In this document: positions 18,634 to 27,269 of the stretch, piece after piece
Numbering within the stretch: the first letter of the stretch is position 1
Layout: each line of letters begins with the position of its first letter
Origin: Pseudomonas sp. Z8(2022)
GTDB lineage: Bacteria; Pseudomonadota; Gammaproteobacteria; Pseudomonadales; Pseudomonadaceae
DNA: 64,000 nt
Reading direction: 5' to 3'
Assembly: GCF_025837155.1 (NCBI RefSeq)
Contig: NZ_CP107549.1
Span: forward strand, 2,542,001-2,606,000
Notes under the pieces: generated by a model
The model's database searches: none
What the model saw: the letters and a program-made list of their open reading frames with translations, nothing else
Told to the model about the DNA's origin: nothing
Position numbers and translations under genes: made by a program

Positions 18634-18948
18634 TTGAACCTCAAGACTCGTTTCAGCCTGATTCTCGCCGCCGCCCTGTTCGCAGCCGGCTGCAGCAGCA
18701 CTGCCGAAAAATCCGAACCGGCAACTAAACCTGCCGAGCCGGGCCTGGGCTGCACCTCTTCCGCTGTCCAGCACCTCGAAGGCAAGATCGCGACCCCGGA
18801 ACTGCTCGAACAGGCGCGTCAGCAAGCCGGTGCCAGCACCGCGCGCATACTGACACCCAGCAGCATGGTGACCTTGGAATACAATGGTCAACGCCTTAAC
18901 CTCAACGTCGATGATCAGCGAGTGATCACCCGCGTATCCTGCGGTTGA
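18634..18948 (+). CDS. I78-family peptidase inhibitor-like lipoprotein
   Basis: The product resembles the I78 family of small peptidase inhibitors: a GC near the mature start, then ARILTPSSMVTLEYNGQRLN and a terminal Cys (VSCG). From TTG 18634 it is 104 residues and begins MNLKTRFSLILAAALFAAGC, a textbook lipoprotein signal with lipobox FAAGC. AAAGGAG lies ten bases before this TTG. In-frame ATGs at 18598 and 18613 would add 12 or 7 residues before the signal peptide and have weaker sites. Probably translated with yceH. Confidence 0.8.
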   Translation: MNLKTRFSLILAAALFAAGCSSTAEKSEPATKPAEPGLGCTSSAVQHLEGKIATPELLEQARQQAGASTARILTPSSMVTLEYNGQRLNLNVDDQRVITRVSCG

Positions 18949-19017
18949 TGCCATCAGGTGCGGGCCAGCCCGCACCGCTTGCCGACAACACCCACCACCC
19001 TTGCATAGGTCAACGCC

Positions 19018-19470
19018 ATGACGTCCCAAGTGGAACCCTGCGCAGAGCTGATGCTGGATAACCAGCTGTGCTTCGCCCTCTATTCCACCTCGCTGATGAT
19101 GACCAAGACCTACAAGCCGCTGCTGCAGGCGCTCGGTCTCACCTATCCGCAATACCTGGCCATGCTGGTGCTGTGGGAGAACGAGGGCATCACCGTCAGC
19201 GAGATCAGCGCACGCATGCTGACCGACCCGGGCTCATTGACGCCGCTGCTCAAGCGCCTGGAAAGCGAAGGCCTGCTGCAACGCCAGCGCAGCAGTCAGG
19301 ATGAGCGCGTGGTGCAGCTTTATCTCACGGACAAGGGTCGCGCGTTGCACGAACAGGCCAAGGCACTGCCTGCCTGCATTCTCAAGGCCTCGGCATTGAC
19401 CCTGGATAAGCTGACCAAGTTGCGTGACGATCTGGTCGAACTGCGCGGCCATCTGCAAGACGCACTCTGA
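19018..19470 (+). CDS. ohrR: Organic hydroperoxide-sensing MarR-family repressor
   Basis: OhrR represses ohr until its reactive cysteine is oxidised by an organic hydroperoxide. The 150-residue product has the conserved sensing Cys in DNQLCFALYS (C18) and a winged helix-turn-helix with the DPGSLTPLLKRLE recognition region (about 71-83). The target gene ohr lies 343 bases downstream in the same orientation, the classic arrangement. Confidence 0.93.
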   Translation: MTSQVEPCAELMLDNQLCFALYSTSLMMTKTYKPLLQALGLTYPQYLAMLVLWENEGITVSEISARMLTDPGSLTPLLKRLESEGLLQRQRSSQDERVVQLYLTDKGRALHEQAKALPACILKASALTLDKLTKLRDDLVELRGHLQDAL

Positions 19471-19813
19471 TCTTCCTGGCGATACCAGCCTGTCCCCTGG
19501 TGCTCTTCGCTGGAGCACCAGTGCATAACCCAGATCCGCACCTTGTCAGCTCACCAGCACTCCGATGGCGCTCGGAAGCCGTTTCTGAGCGCTGACTTCT
19601 GCCGACCGAATCGGCAATCTTCTCCGTAGCCCACTGCCACAAGCCGCGCCGCATCTGCTTATTCCTGAAATCTAAGTAGTTATAGCGAAATCTTCCATAT
19701 ATTTATCTTGCGCACTAACCTTTTGCGAAATAAAGTTCACCTCATGGAACCGGTTAGCACACAAAACATTAGCGAGCCAATCCATAACTCCATTACTGAC
19801 AAGGATCACCGCC
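19471..19813 (+). promoter_or_regulatory. ohrR-ohr intergenic region with ohr promoter
   Basis: This 343-base gap has no credible gene. A perfect nine-base hairpin without a T-run (CTGGTGCTC/GAGCACCAG, 19497-19521) follows ohrR. The stretch 19670-19800 is clearly richer in A+T than its surroundings and must carry the ohr promoter and the OhrR operator. I could not assign the operator with confidence. Confidence 0.55.
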
Positions 19814-20239
19814 ATGACTATCGAAAACGTTCTCTACCGTGCAACCGCTGAAGCCTTTGGTGGCCGTGAAGGCCGCGCCGTTTCCTCCGACGGCATCCTG
19901 GATATCGCCCTGACCACCCCGAAAGAACTCGGTGGCGCCGGCGGTAACGGTACCAACCCGGAACAACTGTTCGCCGCCGGCTACTCTGCCTGCTTCCTCG
20001 GCGCCCTGAAATTCGTCGCTGCCCGCGACAAGCTGAGCATCCCGGCAGACACCTTCATCGAAGGTACCGTCGGTATCGGCGCCATCCCCACCGGTTTCGG
20101 CATCGAAGTGGAACTGCGCATCAGCCTGCCCGGCCTGGATCGCGAGGCCGCACAGACCCTGGTGGACCGCGCGCACATCGTCTGCCCGTACTCCAACGCC
20201 ACCCGCGGCAACATCGACGTCACCCTGACCATCGTCTGA
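19814..20239 (+). CDS. ohr: Organic hydroperoxide resistance protein
   Basis: Ohr is a thiol peroxidase that reduces organic and fatty-acid hydroperoxides using lipoylated partners. All catalytic residues are visible in the 141-residue protein: Arg18, Glu50, peroxidatic Cys60 (YSACFLGAL) and resolving Cys124 ([11 protein letters not shown]). AAGGATCACC provides the ribosome-binding site. Regulation by the upstream ohrR is expected. Confidence 0.97.
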   Translation: MTIENVLYRATAEAFGGREGRAVSSDGILDIALTTPKELGGAGGNGTNPEQLFAAGYSACFLGALKFVAARDKLSIPADTFIEGTVGIGAIPTGFGIEVELRISLPGLDREAAQTLVDRAHIVCPYSNATRGNIDVTLTIV

Positions 20240-20297
20240 CAGATAGCAGCCAGCGCTCGCGGCCAGAGCCCGAGCGCGGCCCGAGAGGAGAACTACC

Positions 20298-20558
20298 ATG
20301 AAAACTCGCCCCCTGTTCGCTACCGCCCTGACTGCCCTCGCACTCAGCGCATCGCTCACCACCCTCGCCCACAGCGCCGAGGCCACGCCTTACCGCTATG
20401 GCCAGAACCTGGATATCGCCAAGGTGATTTCCATCGACGTGCCCAATAGCCCGCAGTGCGAAGTGGTGACGGCGAAGATGACCTACCGCAACAGCGCGGG
20501 TGACGTGGAAGTCCTCCACTACAAACAACTCTCCAGCGTTTGCACCACCCAGAACTGA
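20298..20558 (+). CDS. DUF2790 family periplasmic protein
   Basis: An 86-residue protein with a cleavable signal peptide ending near SAEA (about 27) and a mature domain with two Cys (PQCEV and SSVCT) likely to form a disulphide. It matches the DUF2790 family that is abundant in Pseudomonas and often near regulators or stress genes; role unknown. GAGAGGAG precedes the ATG. The esterase gene follows closely. Confidence 0.85.
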   Translation: MKTRPLFATALTALALSASLTTLAHSAEATPYRYGQNLDIAKVISIDVPNSPQCEVVTAKMTYRNSAGDVEVLHYKQLSSVCTTQN

Positions 20559-20593
20559 CAGCCCGCCGCCCACTGATAGACAGGAGTTTGACC

Positions 20594-21610
20594 ATGAAAA
20601 TTTCTCGCACTGTGACTGCCGGGCTGCTCGCCCTGGCCATCAACAGCAGCTTCGCCGCCGGCAGCCCCGGCGTGGAACACAACACCCAAGGTTTCCTCGA
20701 CGCTCTGGCAGCCGGCGGTGGGCAACCGCTGGAAACCCTCTCGCCCAAAGATGCCCGCGCCGTGCTGGTGGGCGCGCAAGCCAGCGTCGAGGTGGACCTG
20801 TCCGGTATCCAGGTGGATACCAAGGTGATCGAGGTGAATGGCCAGACGCTGACCCTCAAGGTGGTGCGTCCTGAGGGTGCTCGCGGCGTCCTGCCGGGCT
20901 TCATGTTCTTCCACGGCGGTGGCTGGGTACTGGGTGACTACACGACCCACGAACGCCTGATCCGCGATCTGGTGGTGGGCTCCGGCGCCGCAGCGATTTA
21001 CGTCAACTACACGCCATCGCCTGAAGCCAAATACCCGACCGCGATCAATCAAGCCTACGCGGCGACCAAGTGGGTAGCCGACAACGGCAGCCAGATCGGT
21101 GTCGACGGTTCGCGCCTGGCCGTGGCCGGCAACAGCGTTGGCGGCAACATGGCTGCGGTGGTTGCCATCAAGGCCAAGGAAGCCGGTACGCCGAAACTGC
21201 GTGCCCAGGTTCTGCTGTGGCCGGTGACCGACGCCAATTTCAACAACGCGTCCTACAACCAGTTCGCCGAAGGGCACTTCCTGACCCGCGGCATGATGGA
21301 ATGGTTCTGGGACAACTACACCACCGACGCCAGGCAACGTAACGAGATCTACGCATCGCCGCTGCGCGCCAGCCTGGAGCAGCTCAAAGACCTGCCGCCG
21401 GCTCTGGTGCAGACTGCAGAGATGGACGTGCTGCGTGATGAAGGCGAAGCCTACGCCCGCCGCCTGAACGCCGCAGGCGTGCCGGTGACTGCAGTGCGCT
21501 ACAACGGCATGATCCATGACTACGGCCTGCTCAATGTGGTAGCCGAACTCCCGGCGGTACGTACCGCCCTGGATCAGGCAGCGCAAATGCTGAAGAACAG
21601 CCTCAAGTAA
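20594..21610 (+). CDS. Exported alpha/beta hydrolase (HSL-type esterase)
   Basis: The 338-residue protein has a signal peptide (cleavage near SFAA, about 22) and a hormone-sensitive-lipase-like core: oxyanion motif HGGG (107-110), nucleophile elbow GNSVGG with Ser at about 180, and a C-terminal Asp (DVLRDEGE) and His (MIHDYG). Family IV esterases hydrolyse short-chain esters. I chose ATG 20594, with CAGGAG upstream. A strong terminator follows. Being exported is less common for this family. Confidence 0.88.
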   Translation: MKISRTVTAGLLALAINSSFAAGSPGVEHNTQGFLDALAAGGGQPLETLSPKDARAVLVGAQASVEVDLSGIQVDTKVIEVNGQTLTLKVVRPEGARGVLPGFMFFHGGGWVLGDYTTHERLIRDLVVGSGAAAIYVNYTPSPEAKYPTAINQAYAATKWVADNGSQIGVDGSRLAVAGNSVGGNMAAVVAIKAKEAGTPKLRAQVLLWPVTDANFNNASYNQFAEGHFLTRGMMEWFWDNYTTDARQRNEIYASPLRASLEQLKDLPPALVQTAEMDVLRDEGEAYARRLNAAGVPVTAVRYNGMIHDYGLLNVVAELPAVRTALDQAAQMLKNSLK

Positions 21611-21624
21611 GCGACTGAAAAACA

Positions 21625-21663
21625 AAACCCCGCCACCGGTAAGGTCGCGGGGTTTCGTTTTTT
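21625..21663 (+). terminator. Rho-independent terminator after the esterase
   Basis: AAACCCCGC and GCGGGGTTT form a nine-base perfect stem, followed by CG and a run of six T. This is the cleanest intrinsic terminator of this part of the window. It also lies between convergent genes. Confidence 0.88.
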
Positions 21664-21695
21664 GTGAGGCGGCTTATAGCAGCGGGTTGTTCCTG

Positions 21696-21719
21696 TCGCG
21701 GCTAAAGCCCCTCCCACCG
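21696..21719. repeat. REP-like element (GCGGCTAAAGCC type)
   Basis: TCGCGGCTAAAGCCCCTCCC resembles the common Pseudomonas REP core TCGCGGCTGAAGCC. Related copies occur at 47683-47702, 50496-50514 and 61385-61409. It lies between convergent genes. Confidence 0.6.
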
Positions 21720-21729
21720 TACTGCGAGA

Positions 21730-23097
21730 TTACGCCAAGCTACGCAGCTGCTCCCAGGTCAGATCCAGACACCTGCGTGCTTTCTCTACCAGCTCATCCA
21801 CTTCCGCCTGGCTGATCACCAGCGGCGGCGCGATGATCATGGTGTCGCCCACCGCGCGCATGATCAGACCGTTGTTGAAGCAGTGGCCGCGGCACACCAT
21901 GCCTACGCCCACTTCGCCCGGGAAGCGCTTGCGCGTGGCCTTGTCCTGTACCAGTTCAATGGCGCCGAGCATGCCGACACCACGCACTTCACCCACCAGC
22001 GGGTGATCCGCCAGCTCACGCAGACGGCTCTGCAAATACGGTGCCGTTTCCGTTTTCACCCGTTCGACGATGCCTTCTTCCCTGAGAATGCGCAGGTTCT
22101 CCAGGCCCACCGCAGCGGCCACCGGGTGGCCGGAATAGGTGAAGCCGTGGTTGAAGTCGCCATGCGCCTCGATCACCTCGAACACCTTGTCGCTGACGAT
22201 CAGCCCTCCCATCGGCACATAGCCCGAGGTCAACCCCTTGGCGATGGTCATCAGATCAGGCTTGAGGTCGTAGTACTGGCTGCCGAACCACTCGCCGGTA
22301 CGGCCGAAACCGCAGATCACCTCGTCGGCAACGAACAGGATGTCGTATTTGTCGAGGATTTCCTTGATCCGCGGCCAGTAGGTTTCCGGCGGGATGATCA
22401 CGCCACCGGCGCCCTGAATCGGCTCGGCAATGAACGCGGCAACATTTTCTTCACCCAGCTCGAGAATCTTCTTCTCCAACTGGTCGGCGGCCCAGATGCC
22501 GAACTCTTCCGGCGACTGTTCGCCACCCTCGCCGAACCAGTACGGCTGCGGGATATGGGCGATGCCCGGAATCGGCAGGTCGCCCTGCTCGTGCATGAAC
22601 TTCATGCCGCCGAGGCTGGCGCCGGCCACGGTGGAGCCATGGTAGCCGTTCTCGCGGCCGATGATGATCTTCTTCGTCGGCTGGCCCTTGCACGCCCAGT
22701 AGTGGCGCACCAGGCGCAGCATGGTGTCGTTGCCTTCGGACCCCGAGCCAGTGAAGAACACGTGGTTCATGCCGGCCGGCGCCAGCTGGGAGATGGCGTG
22801 GGCCAGCTCCAGCACCGGCGGGTGGGCAGTCTGGAAGAAGGTGTTGTAGAACGGCAGCTGACGCATCTGCCGGGCAGCAGCCTCGACCAGCTCCTCGCGG
22901 CCATAGCCCACGGCCACGCACCACAGGCCGGCCATGCCGTCGAGGATCTTGTGGCCCTCGCTGTCCCACAGATGCACGCCCTTGGCCTCGGTGATGATGC
23001 GCGGACCGCTCTCGGCCAGCTGCCTGTAATCACTGAACGGTGCCAGGTGGTGGGCCTGGCTGAGGGCCTGCCAATGTGCGGTTTTCGGGTTGTTCAT
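21730..23097 (-). CDS. spuC: Class III aminotransferase, putrescine-pyruvate type
   Basis: The 455-residue PLP enzyme is of the omega-aminotransferase group. The PLP lysine lies in TIAKGLTSGYVPMGG, and DEVICGFGRTG is the conserved Asp region. SpuC transfers the amino group of putrescine (or a gamma-glutamyl derivative) to pyruvate. I chose ATG 23097, preceded by GGAGGCGAC; the upstream extension has no coding support. It is the last gene of the pauB-pauR-pauA-spuC unit, which supports the polyamine role. Confidence 0.87.
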   Translation of the reverse strand: MNNPKTAHWQALSQAHHLAPFSDYRQLAESGPRIITEAKGVHLWDSEGHKILDGMAGLWCVAVGYGREELVEAAARQMRQLPFYNTFFQTAHPPVLELAHAISQLAPAGMNHVFFTGSGSEGNDTMLRLVRHYWACKGQPTKKIIIGRENGYHGSTVAGASLGGMKFMHEQGDLPIPGIAHIPQPYWFGEGGEQSPEEFGIWAADQLEKKILELGEENVAAFIAEPIQGAGGVIIPPETYWPRIKEILDKYDILFVADEVICGFGRTGEWFGSQYYDLKPDLMTIAKGLTSGYVPMGGLIVSDKVFEVIEAHGDFNHGFTYSGHPVAAAVGLENLRILREEGIVERVKTETAPYLQSRLRELADHPLVGEVRGVGMLGAIELVQDKATRKRFPGEVGVGMVCRGHCFNNGLIMRAVGDTMIIAPPLVISQAEVDELVEKARRCLDLTWEQLRSLA

Positions 23098-23120
23098 GTC
23101 GCCTCCTTCGATCCGGGACA

Positions 23121-24467
23121 TCACAGGTACCAGCGGTATTCGCGCGGGCTGATGTCGTGCATGAAGGCCAGGTGATCCTGGCGTTTGTTCTCGCAATAGA
23201 CCATGACGAACTCGCTGCCGAGGCCGGTAGCAACGCACTCGCTGGCCTGCATGCGGCGCACGGCGTCGAGCATGTCCTTGGGAAAGTCGACGCCGCTGGC
23301 ACGGTCGTCATTGAGCGGTGCGATGGGCTCGGCCTTGGCATCGAGCCCGTGTTCGATGCAGGTCAGCAGCGCCGCCAGCACCAGATAAGGGTTGGCATCG
23401 GCACCCGGCAAACGGAACTCCAGGCGCAGATTGCGCGCGTCCGACTCCGGAATGCGCACACAGGCGTCGCGATCCTCGAAGCCCCAGCTGGCCTTGCTCG
23501 CCGAATTCACCTGGGCACCGAAGCGGCGGTAACTGTTGTGGTTCGGCGCATAGACCGGCATCAGCTCCGGCAGCAACTCCAGACAGCCGGCCACGGCGTG
23601 GCGCAACGGGCGCTGCTCATCACGGGCCAGCAGGTTGTCGCCGGCCTCGTCGTAGAGGCTGACGTGGATATGCATGCCGCTGCCCGGATACTGCAGATAC
23701 GGTTTGGCCATGAAGCTGGCGCGATGGCCGTGTTTGAGCGCCACACCTCGGGTCAAGCGGCAGAACAGCGCCGACCAGTCGGCCGCCTGCATCGGATCGG
23801 CGTTGTGGCTGAAGTTGATCTCGAACTGCCCCGGGCCGATCTCGGCGGTGATCACCGTGGTATCGATGCCCTGCAGACGCGCGGTCTGGCTGATGTCATC
23901 GAGCACGTCGGCAAAGCGCGACAGGCGCTCGATATGCATGTTCGGCTGGTCATCGGCGTCGCCGCTCAGATCATCGCGCGGGTACTGCGGCAGACCGTCC
24001 TTGAGCGCCTTGTCGAACAGATAGAACTCCAGCTCGAAGGCCACCACCGGACGAATACCGCGCGCGGCCAGGCGCTGTACCACGCGCGCCAGCACCTCAC
24101 GCGGTTCGAACTCGATGGGCGCGTCGGTGCCATCGGAGCTGATCAGCATCTGCCCCAGCGGCTGGCGCTCCCAGTTCACCAGCTTGAGCGTGCCGGGAAT
24201 CAGCCGCCGCGGTGCATCCGGATCACCATCGTGGAAACAGTAGTCACCGATTTCGTAGAGCCCGCCCTGGGCACCGAGCAGCACGCAGTTCTGCGGCAGC
24301 TTCAGGGCGCTGCCGGCGGCGACCTTCTCCAGCATCTCGATGGGATAGCGCTTGCCATAGAAGTGCCCGGGAATGTCTAGGCAGATCAGGTCTACGAAGC
24401 GCACCTCGGGGTGGGAATTGCGGAATTGGCGGACTTCGTCGAGCAAATCGACTGGGGTGGCGTTCAT
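23121..24467 (-). CDS. Gamma-glutamylpolyamine synthetase (glutamine synthetase family)
   Basis: The 448-residue protein has the glutamine synthetase fold (NFSHNADPMQAAD and NPYLVLAALL regions) but sits in a polyamine operon, so it most likely ligates glutamate to putrescine or a related amine (PuuA/PauA/SpuI group). I chose ATG 24467 with GGAA upstream. It lies 23 bases before spuC and 29 bases after the regulator gene. Pseudomonads carry several paralogues, so I do not assign a number. Confidence 0.87.
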   Translation of the reverse strand: MNATPVDLLDEVRQFRNSHPEVRFVDLICLDIPGHFYGKRYPIEMLEKVAAGSALKLPQNCVLLGAQGGLYEIGDYCFHDGDPDAPRRLIPGTLKLVNWERQPLGQMLISSDGTDAPIEFEPREVLARVVQRLAARGIRPVVAFELEFYLFDKALKDGLPQYPRDDLSGDADDQPNMHIERLSRFADVLDDISQTARLQGIDTTVITAEIGPGQFEINFSHNADPMQAADWSALFCRLTRGVALKHGHRASFMAKPYLQYPGSGMHIHVSLYDEAGDNLLARDEQRPLRHAVAGCLELLPELMPVYAPNHNSYRRFGAQVNSASKASWGFEDRDACVRIPESDARNLRLEFRLPGADANPYLVLAALLTCIEHGLDAKAEPIAPLNDDRASGVDFPKDMLDAVRRMQASECVATGLGSEFVMVYCENKRQDHLAFMHDISPREYRWYL

Positions 24468-24496
24468 TGTGATTATTTCCGGTTCACGAAAAAGGT

Positions 24497-25054
24497 TCAG
24501 GTATAGATCCACAGCACGCGCGCCGGGGTTTCACCCTGGTTGGCATAGCGCAGCCGCGCGTAACTCGGCACCTGGAAGGCATCGCCGGGGTACAGGGTGG
24601 CGCTTTGTTCGTCCTCGCCCAGCCATAGTGTCAGCTGACCCTCGATCACGTAGCCGGCCTGCTCCGAGCGGTCGCTCATCTGCCGCTCGCCACTGCTGGC
24701 CCCGGGCTCTAGCAGGCTGTCGACCACCATGAAGGCGCCCTGCAACGTCGGCGAGGCCATGATGTCGGTAATGCCACCGCCCAGGTACAGGGTGCGGCGC
24801 TCGTCCGGACGAGTGACCCAGTCCAGCGCCTTGGGCTTGGGCAGGTTGTAGAAGTAGGTGGTGGGTACGTCGAGCGCCTCGCTGATGGCCGTCAGGTCCG
24901 CCACCGTCGGCCGCGATAGGCCGCGCTCGACCTGCGACAGAAAGCCCACCGAACGGCCGATGCGCTCGGCCAGCTCGTTCAGGGTCACCTTCTTGTGCTT
25001 GCGCAGGTCGTGGATCAGGACGGCCAGCGCCGCCATCTCTTCGTGCTTGTCCAT
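24497..25054 (-). CDS. XRE-cupin transcriptional regulator, PuuR/PauR type
   Basis: The 185-residue protein has an N-terminal helix-turn-helix (about 12-65, with SVGFLSQVERGLSRPT) and a C-terminal cupin sensing domain. PuuR/PauR repress gamma-glutamylation genes and are relieved by putrescine or cadaverine. I chose ATG 25054; a longer frame overlaps the oxidase gene and is not credible. The palindrome at 26368-26395 at the head of the operon is the best candidate target. Confidence 0.87.
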   Translation of the reverse strand: MDKHEEMAALAVLIHDLRKHKKVTLNELAERIGRSVGFLSQVERGLSRPTVADLTAISEALDVPTTYFYNLPKPKALDWVTRPDERRTLYLGGGITDIMASPTLQGAFMVVDSLLEPGASSGERQMSDRSEQAGYVIEGQLTLWLGEDEQSATLYPGDAFQVPSYARLRYANQGETPARVLWIYT

Positions 25055-25070
25055 CGTCAGAAGCCGCTCA

Positions 25071-26360
25071 TCAGAAATGATCCCGCAGGCGATACCAGGC
25101 CTTGCCGATGGCTTCCAATGGAGCTGCCAGGCGTTCGCCAAACGGGAAGTCGGGATTGCGCAGTTGCTGGTACAGCGCCAGTTCGTCGCCATCGCCGAGG
25201 ATGGCATCGCTGACCGCACGCGCAGCCGCCAGGGTCGGCAACACGCCATGACCGGAGAAACCCTGTAGCCAGTAGCGACCATTCTCACCGCCGATATCCG
25301 GGGTGCGGGCGCGGGTAACGTCGATATGGCCGCCCCAGGCGAAGTCGATGGCCACTCCTGCCAGTTGCGGGAACACGCGTTCGAGAAAAGGCCGGGTCGC
25401 CGCGGCCATATCCCTGGGCAGGCCGCCGAGATAGGTGCAGCCACCGCCGAACAGCAGGCGGTGGTCCGGTGTGCGGCGGAAGTAATCGAGAACGAACTGG
25501 TTATCGGTGATGCAGGCGTTGCGCGGCAACAGCGCCTCGGCACGTTCGGCGCCCAGCGGCTCGGTGGCGATCTGATAGGTACCGACCGGCAGGATGCGTC
25601 GCGCCAGGCGTGGCTCCAGGCTGTCGATATAGGTGTTGCAGGCCAGCACCAGCTGCTCGGCCTGCACGCTGCCCTGCTCGGTATGCACGCGGTAACCACC
25701 GCCATGGGCGTCCTGGCTCAGCGCACGGCTCTGCTCGAAGATCTGTCCACCGGCGCGGACGAAGGCCTCGGCCAGGCCGAGTGCCAGCTTGAGCGGGTTC
25801 AGATGCCCCGCTTCGGGATCGTACAGACCGGCGCGATAACGCTCGCTGGCGACCCACCCCGGCATCTGCTCGCGGGAAACGAACTGCAGCGCACGGTGCC
25901 CCCATTTGTAGGCGGCCTGCTCCTGCCATTCGTGCAGCATCGCCACGCGCCTCGGCAGCACCGCCGTCCACAGATGGCCACGGCGGTAATCGCAATCGAA
26001 GCCATGGCGCTGTGGCAGCTCACGCAGCTCATGGGCGGCCCAGGTCATGCTGTCCCACAGCCGGCGGGCTCGCTCGATGCCAAGCGCCTTCTCCAGCGGC
26101 TGCATATCGCAGGACCACCCCAGGATCGCCTGCCCACCGTTGCGCCCGGAGGCGGCCCAGGCGACGCGGCTGGCCTCCAGCAGAATCACGTGCCGCCCCG
26201 CCTCGGCAAGACGCAGAGCAGTATGCAACCCGCTGAACCCGGCGCCGATGACCAGCACATCGCACTGCAACGCCCCCCGCAGCACCGGATGGTGCGTCAG
26301 ACGGTCTCTGCAGCTATGGGCGTAGTAGCTATCGACATGTTCATTGGAGTGGCGAAACAT
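25071..26360 (-). CDS. FAD-dependent gamma-glutamylpolyamine oxidase (PuuB/PauB type)
   Basis: The 429-residue flavoprotein oxidase of the DAO family has GAGFSGLHTAL (about 38-48) binding FAD ADP and SGRNGGQ, the segment seen in PuuB-type oxidases. It would oxidise gamma-glutamylputrescine to the aldehyde. It is the first gene of the operon and is followed after 16 bases by the regulator. The ribosome-binding site is weak and lies beside an AT-rich palindrome. Confidence 0.88.
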   Translation of the reverse strand: MFRHSNEHVDSYYAHSCRDRLTHHPVLRGALQCDVLVIGAGFSGLHTALRLAEAGRHVILLEASRVAWAASGRNGGQAILGWSCDMQPLEKALGIERARRLWDSMTWAAHELRELPQRHGFDCDYRRGHLWTAVLPRRVAMLHEWQEQAAYKWGHRALQFVSREQMPGWVASERYRAGLYDPEAGHLNPLKLALGLAEAFVRAGGQIFEQSRALSQDAHGGGYRVHTEQGSVQAEQLVLACNTYIDSLEPRLARRILPVGTYQIATEPLGAERAEALLPRNACITDNQFVLDYFRRTPDHRLLFGGGCTYLGGLPRDMAAATRPFLERVFPQLAGVAIDFAWGGHIDVTRARTPDIGGENGRYWLQGFSGHGVLPTLAAARAVSDAILGDGDELALYQQLRNPDFPFGERLAAPLEAIGKAWYRLRDHF

Positions 26361-26367
26361 AGAAACT

Positions 26368-26395
26368 CATGAAATTTAAAATAATTAATTTCATG
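26368..26395 (-). promoter_or_regulatory. Candidate operator of the polyamine operon
   Basis: CATGAAATT-N10-AATTTCATG is a perfect nine-base inverted repeat in a strikingly AT-rich patch. It starts eight bases upstream of the first gene's ATG, so protein bound there would block the promoter or ribosome-binding area. The operon encodes a PuuR-like regulator. Confidence 0.6.
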
Positions 26396-26478
26396 AAAAT
26401 CTATAGAGATAAATTCACAAAGGCAAGTCGGGCAGTTTGGAGATGCCCCCTGCCACATGGATGCTATCTGGCGCGACC

Positions 26479-26778
26479 TCAGGCGACCTGCTGTTCCAGC
26501 TCCACGGCACACTCGAGATGGGTGAACAGCCCCTCATCTATCGCTTGCGCCAAAATCAGGCGCACGCCTTCACTACCGAGGAAAGCGTCTCGCGCTCCAG
26601 CGGAGCGCCACTGCCCTTCCACCTGCCAGGTCAGCGGATCACTGCGCGAGGGAAAAATCTGCAGGCGCAGGCAACCGGGCATGTCTCGCCCCACCTCATC
26701 CAGTCGAGCCAGGCACTGCCCCAGACGTATCGAGCGATCCTGGCGGGCGCGAAGGGTCATACGGTGAATGATGCTCAT
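26479..26778 (-). CDS. Small ABM-like monooxygenase domain protein
   Basis: The 99-residue protein looks like the antibiotic biosynthesis monooxygenase / quinol monooxygenase fold: a small alpha-beta barrel with PGCLRLQIFPSRSDP in the first half and a central WQVEGQWRS strand. I judge this from size and pattern, not from catalytic residues. AGGAGG lies six bases before the ATG at 26778; a longer frame to 26934 lacks such a site. It probably forms a unit with the small gene upstream and lies divergent from an AraC gene. Confidence 0.7.
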   Translation of the reverse strand: MSIIHRMTLRARQDRSIRLGQCLARLDEVGRDMPGCLRLQIFPSRSDPLTWQVEGQWRSAGARDAFLGSEGVRLILAQAIDEGLFTHLECAVELEQQVA

Positions 26779-26798
26779 GGCAACCTCCTGGAATTGAA

Positions 26799-26945
26799 TC
26801 AGTACAGACCTGCAGCATTTCGCTGCAGTACATGGGGCGCTGCTTGCGGTTCGGCGAAAGCGGCATCGCCAAGGGCTCTGGAATCGAGCCAGGCCGTGGC
26901 GAGCAGCAAGAGCGTCAGCGGCGCGATCAGCCATTTGCTGGACAT
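26799..26945 (-). CDS. Small exported or membrane peptide
   Basis: A 48-residue ORF with a hydrophobic N-terminal segment (KWLIAPLTLLLLATAWLDS) that reads as a signal peptide or membrane anchor, then a short polar tail. GGGAG precedes the ATG at 26945. It lies 20 bases upstream of the ABM-like gene and shares the divergent promoter region with the AraC regulator. No family recognised. Confidence 0.5.
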   Translation of the reverse strand: MSSKWLIAPLTLLLLATAWLDSRALGDAAFAEPQAAPHVLQRNAAGLY

Positions 26946-27073
26946 GGGGGCTCCCTGATCACTGGTTGGGCACCGCTCAGCGGTGACGGGACTAATGCAT
27001 GTATTCAGGCCAAGGCAGAGGCTCGGCGCGATGGCTACAGAGATTAGCGAGCAAGTCACCGGGTCGTTAGTCG

Positions 27074-27102
27074 ATTACTGGCATATTCTTGCCTAAAACT
27101 GC
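27074..27102. promoter_or_regulatory. 29-bp regulator site, copy 1
   Basis: Starts ATTACTGGCATATTC and ends TTGCCTAAAACTGC. It matches the copy at 27181-27209 at 24 of 29 positions, with starts 107 bases apart. It lies between the divergent small-gene pair and the AraC gene. The rest of this 324-base gap (26946-27269) shows no gene. Confidence 0.65.
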
Positions 27103-27180
27103 ACAACCACGAATCGAATGGCTCAGACATGAGGAGTGGAACGACTGCTTGAAACACTCTTCATCGCTAGGCATTTGCCC

Positions 27181-27209
27181 ATTACTGGCAAATATTTGCC
27201 TAATCCTGC
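27181..27209. promoter_or_regulatory. 29-bp regulator site, copy 2
   Basis: Starts ATTACTGGCAAATA and contains the perfect 14-base palindrome GGCAAATATTTGCC. It lies 60 bases before the AraC gene's ATG, so it could serve autoregulation, while copy 1 serves the divergent genes. Confidence 0.65.
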
Positions 27210-27269
27210 CGACTTCATGACTTGCCTGAAAAACCGGGATAGGCTTCGCTGACTTCCCGGAGGCGCGCC

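Noticed and set aside
19497..19521. Hairpin after ohrR as an intrinsic terminator
   Set aside because: Perfect stem, but no T-run follows; left only as part of the intergenic description.
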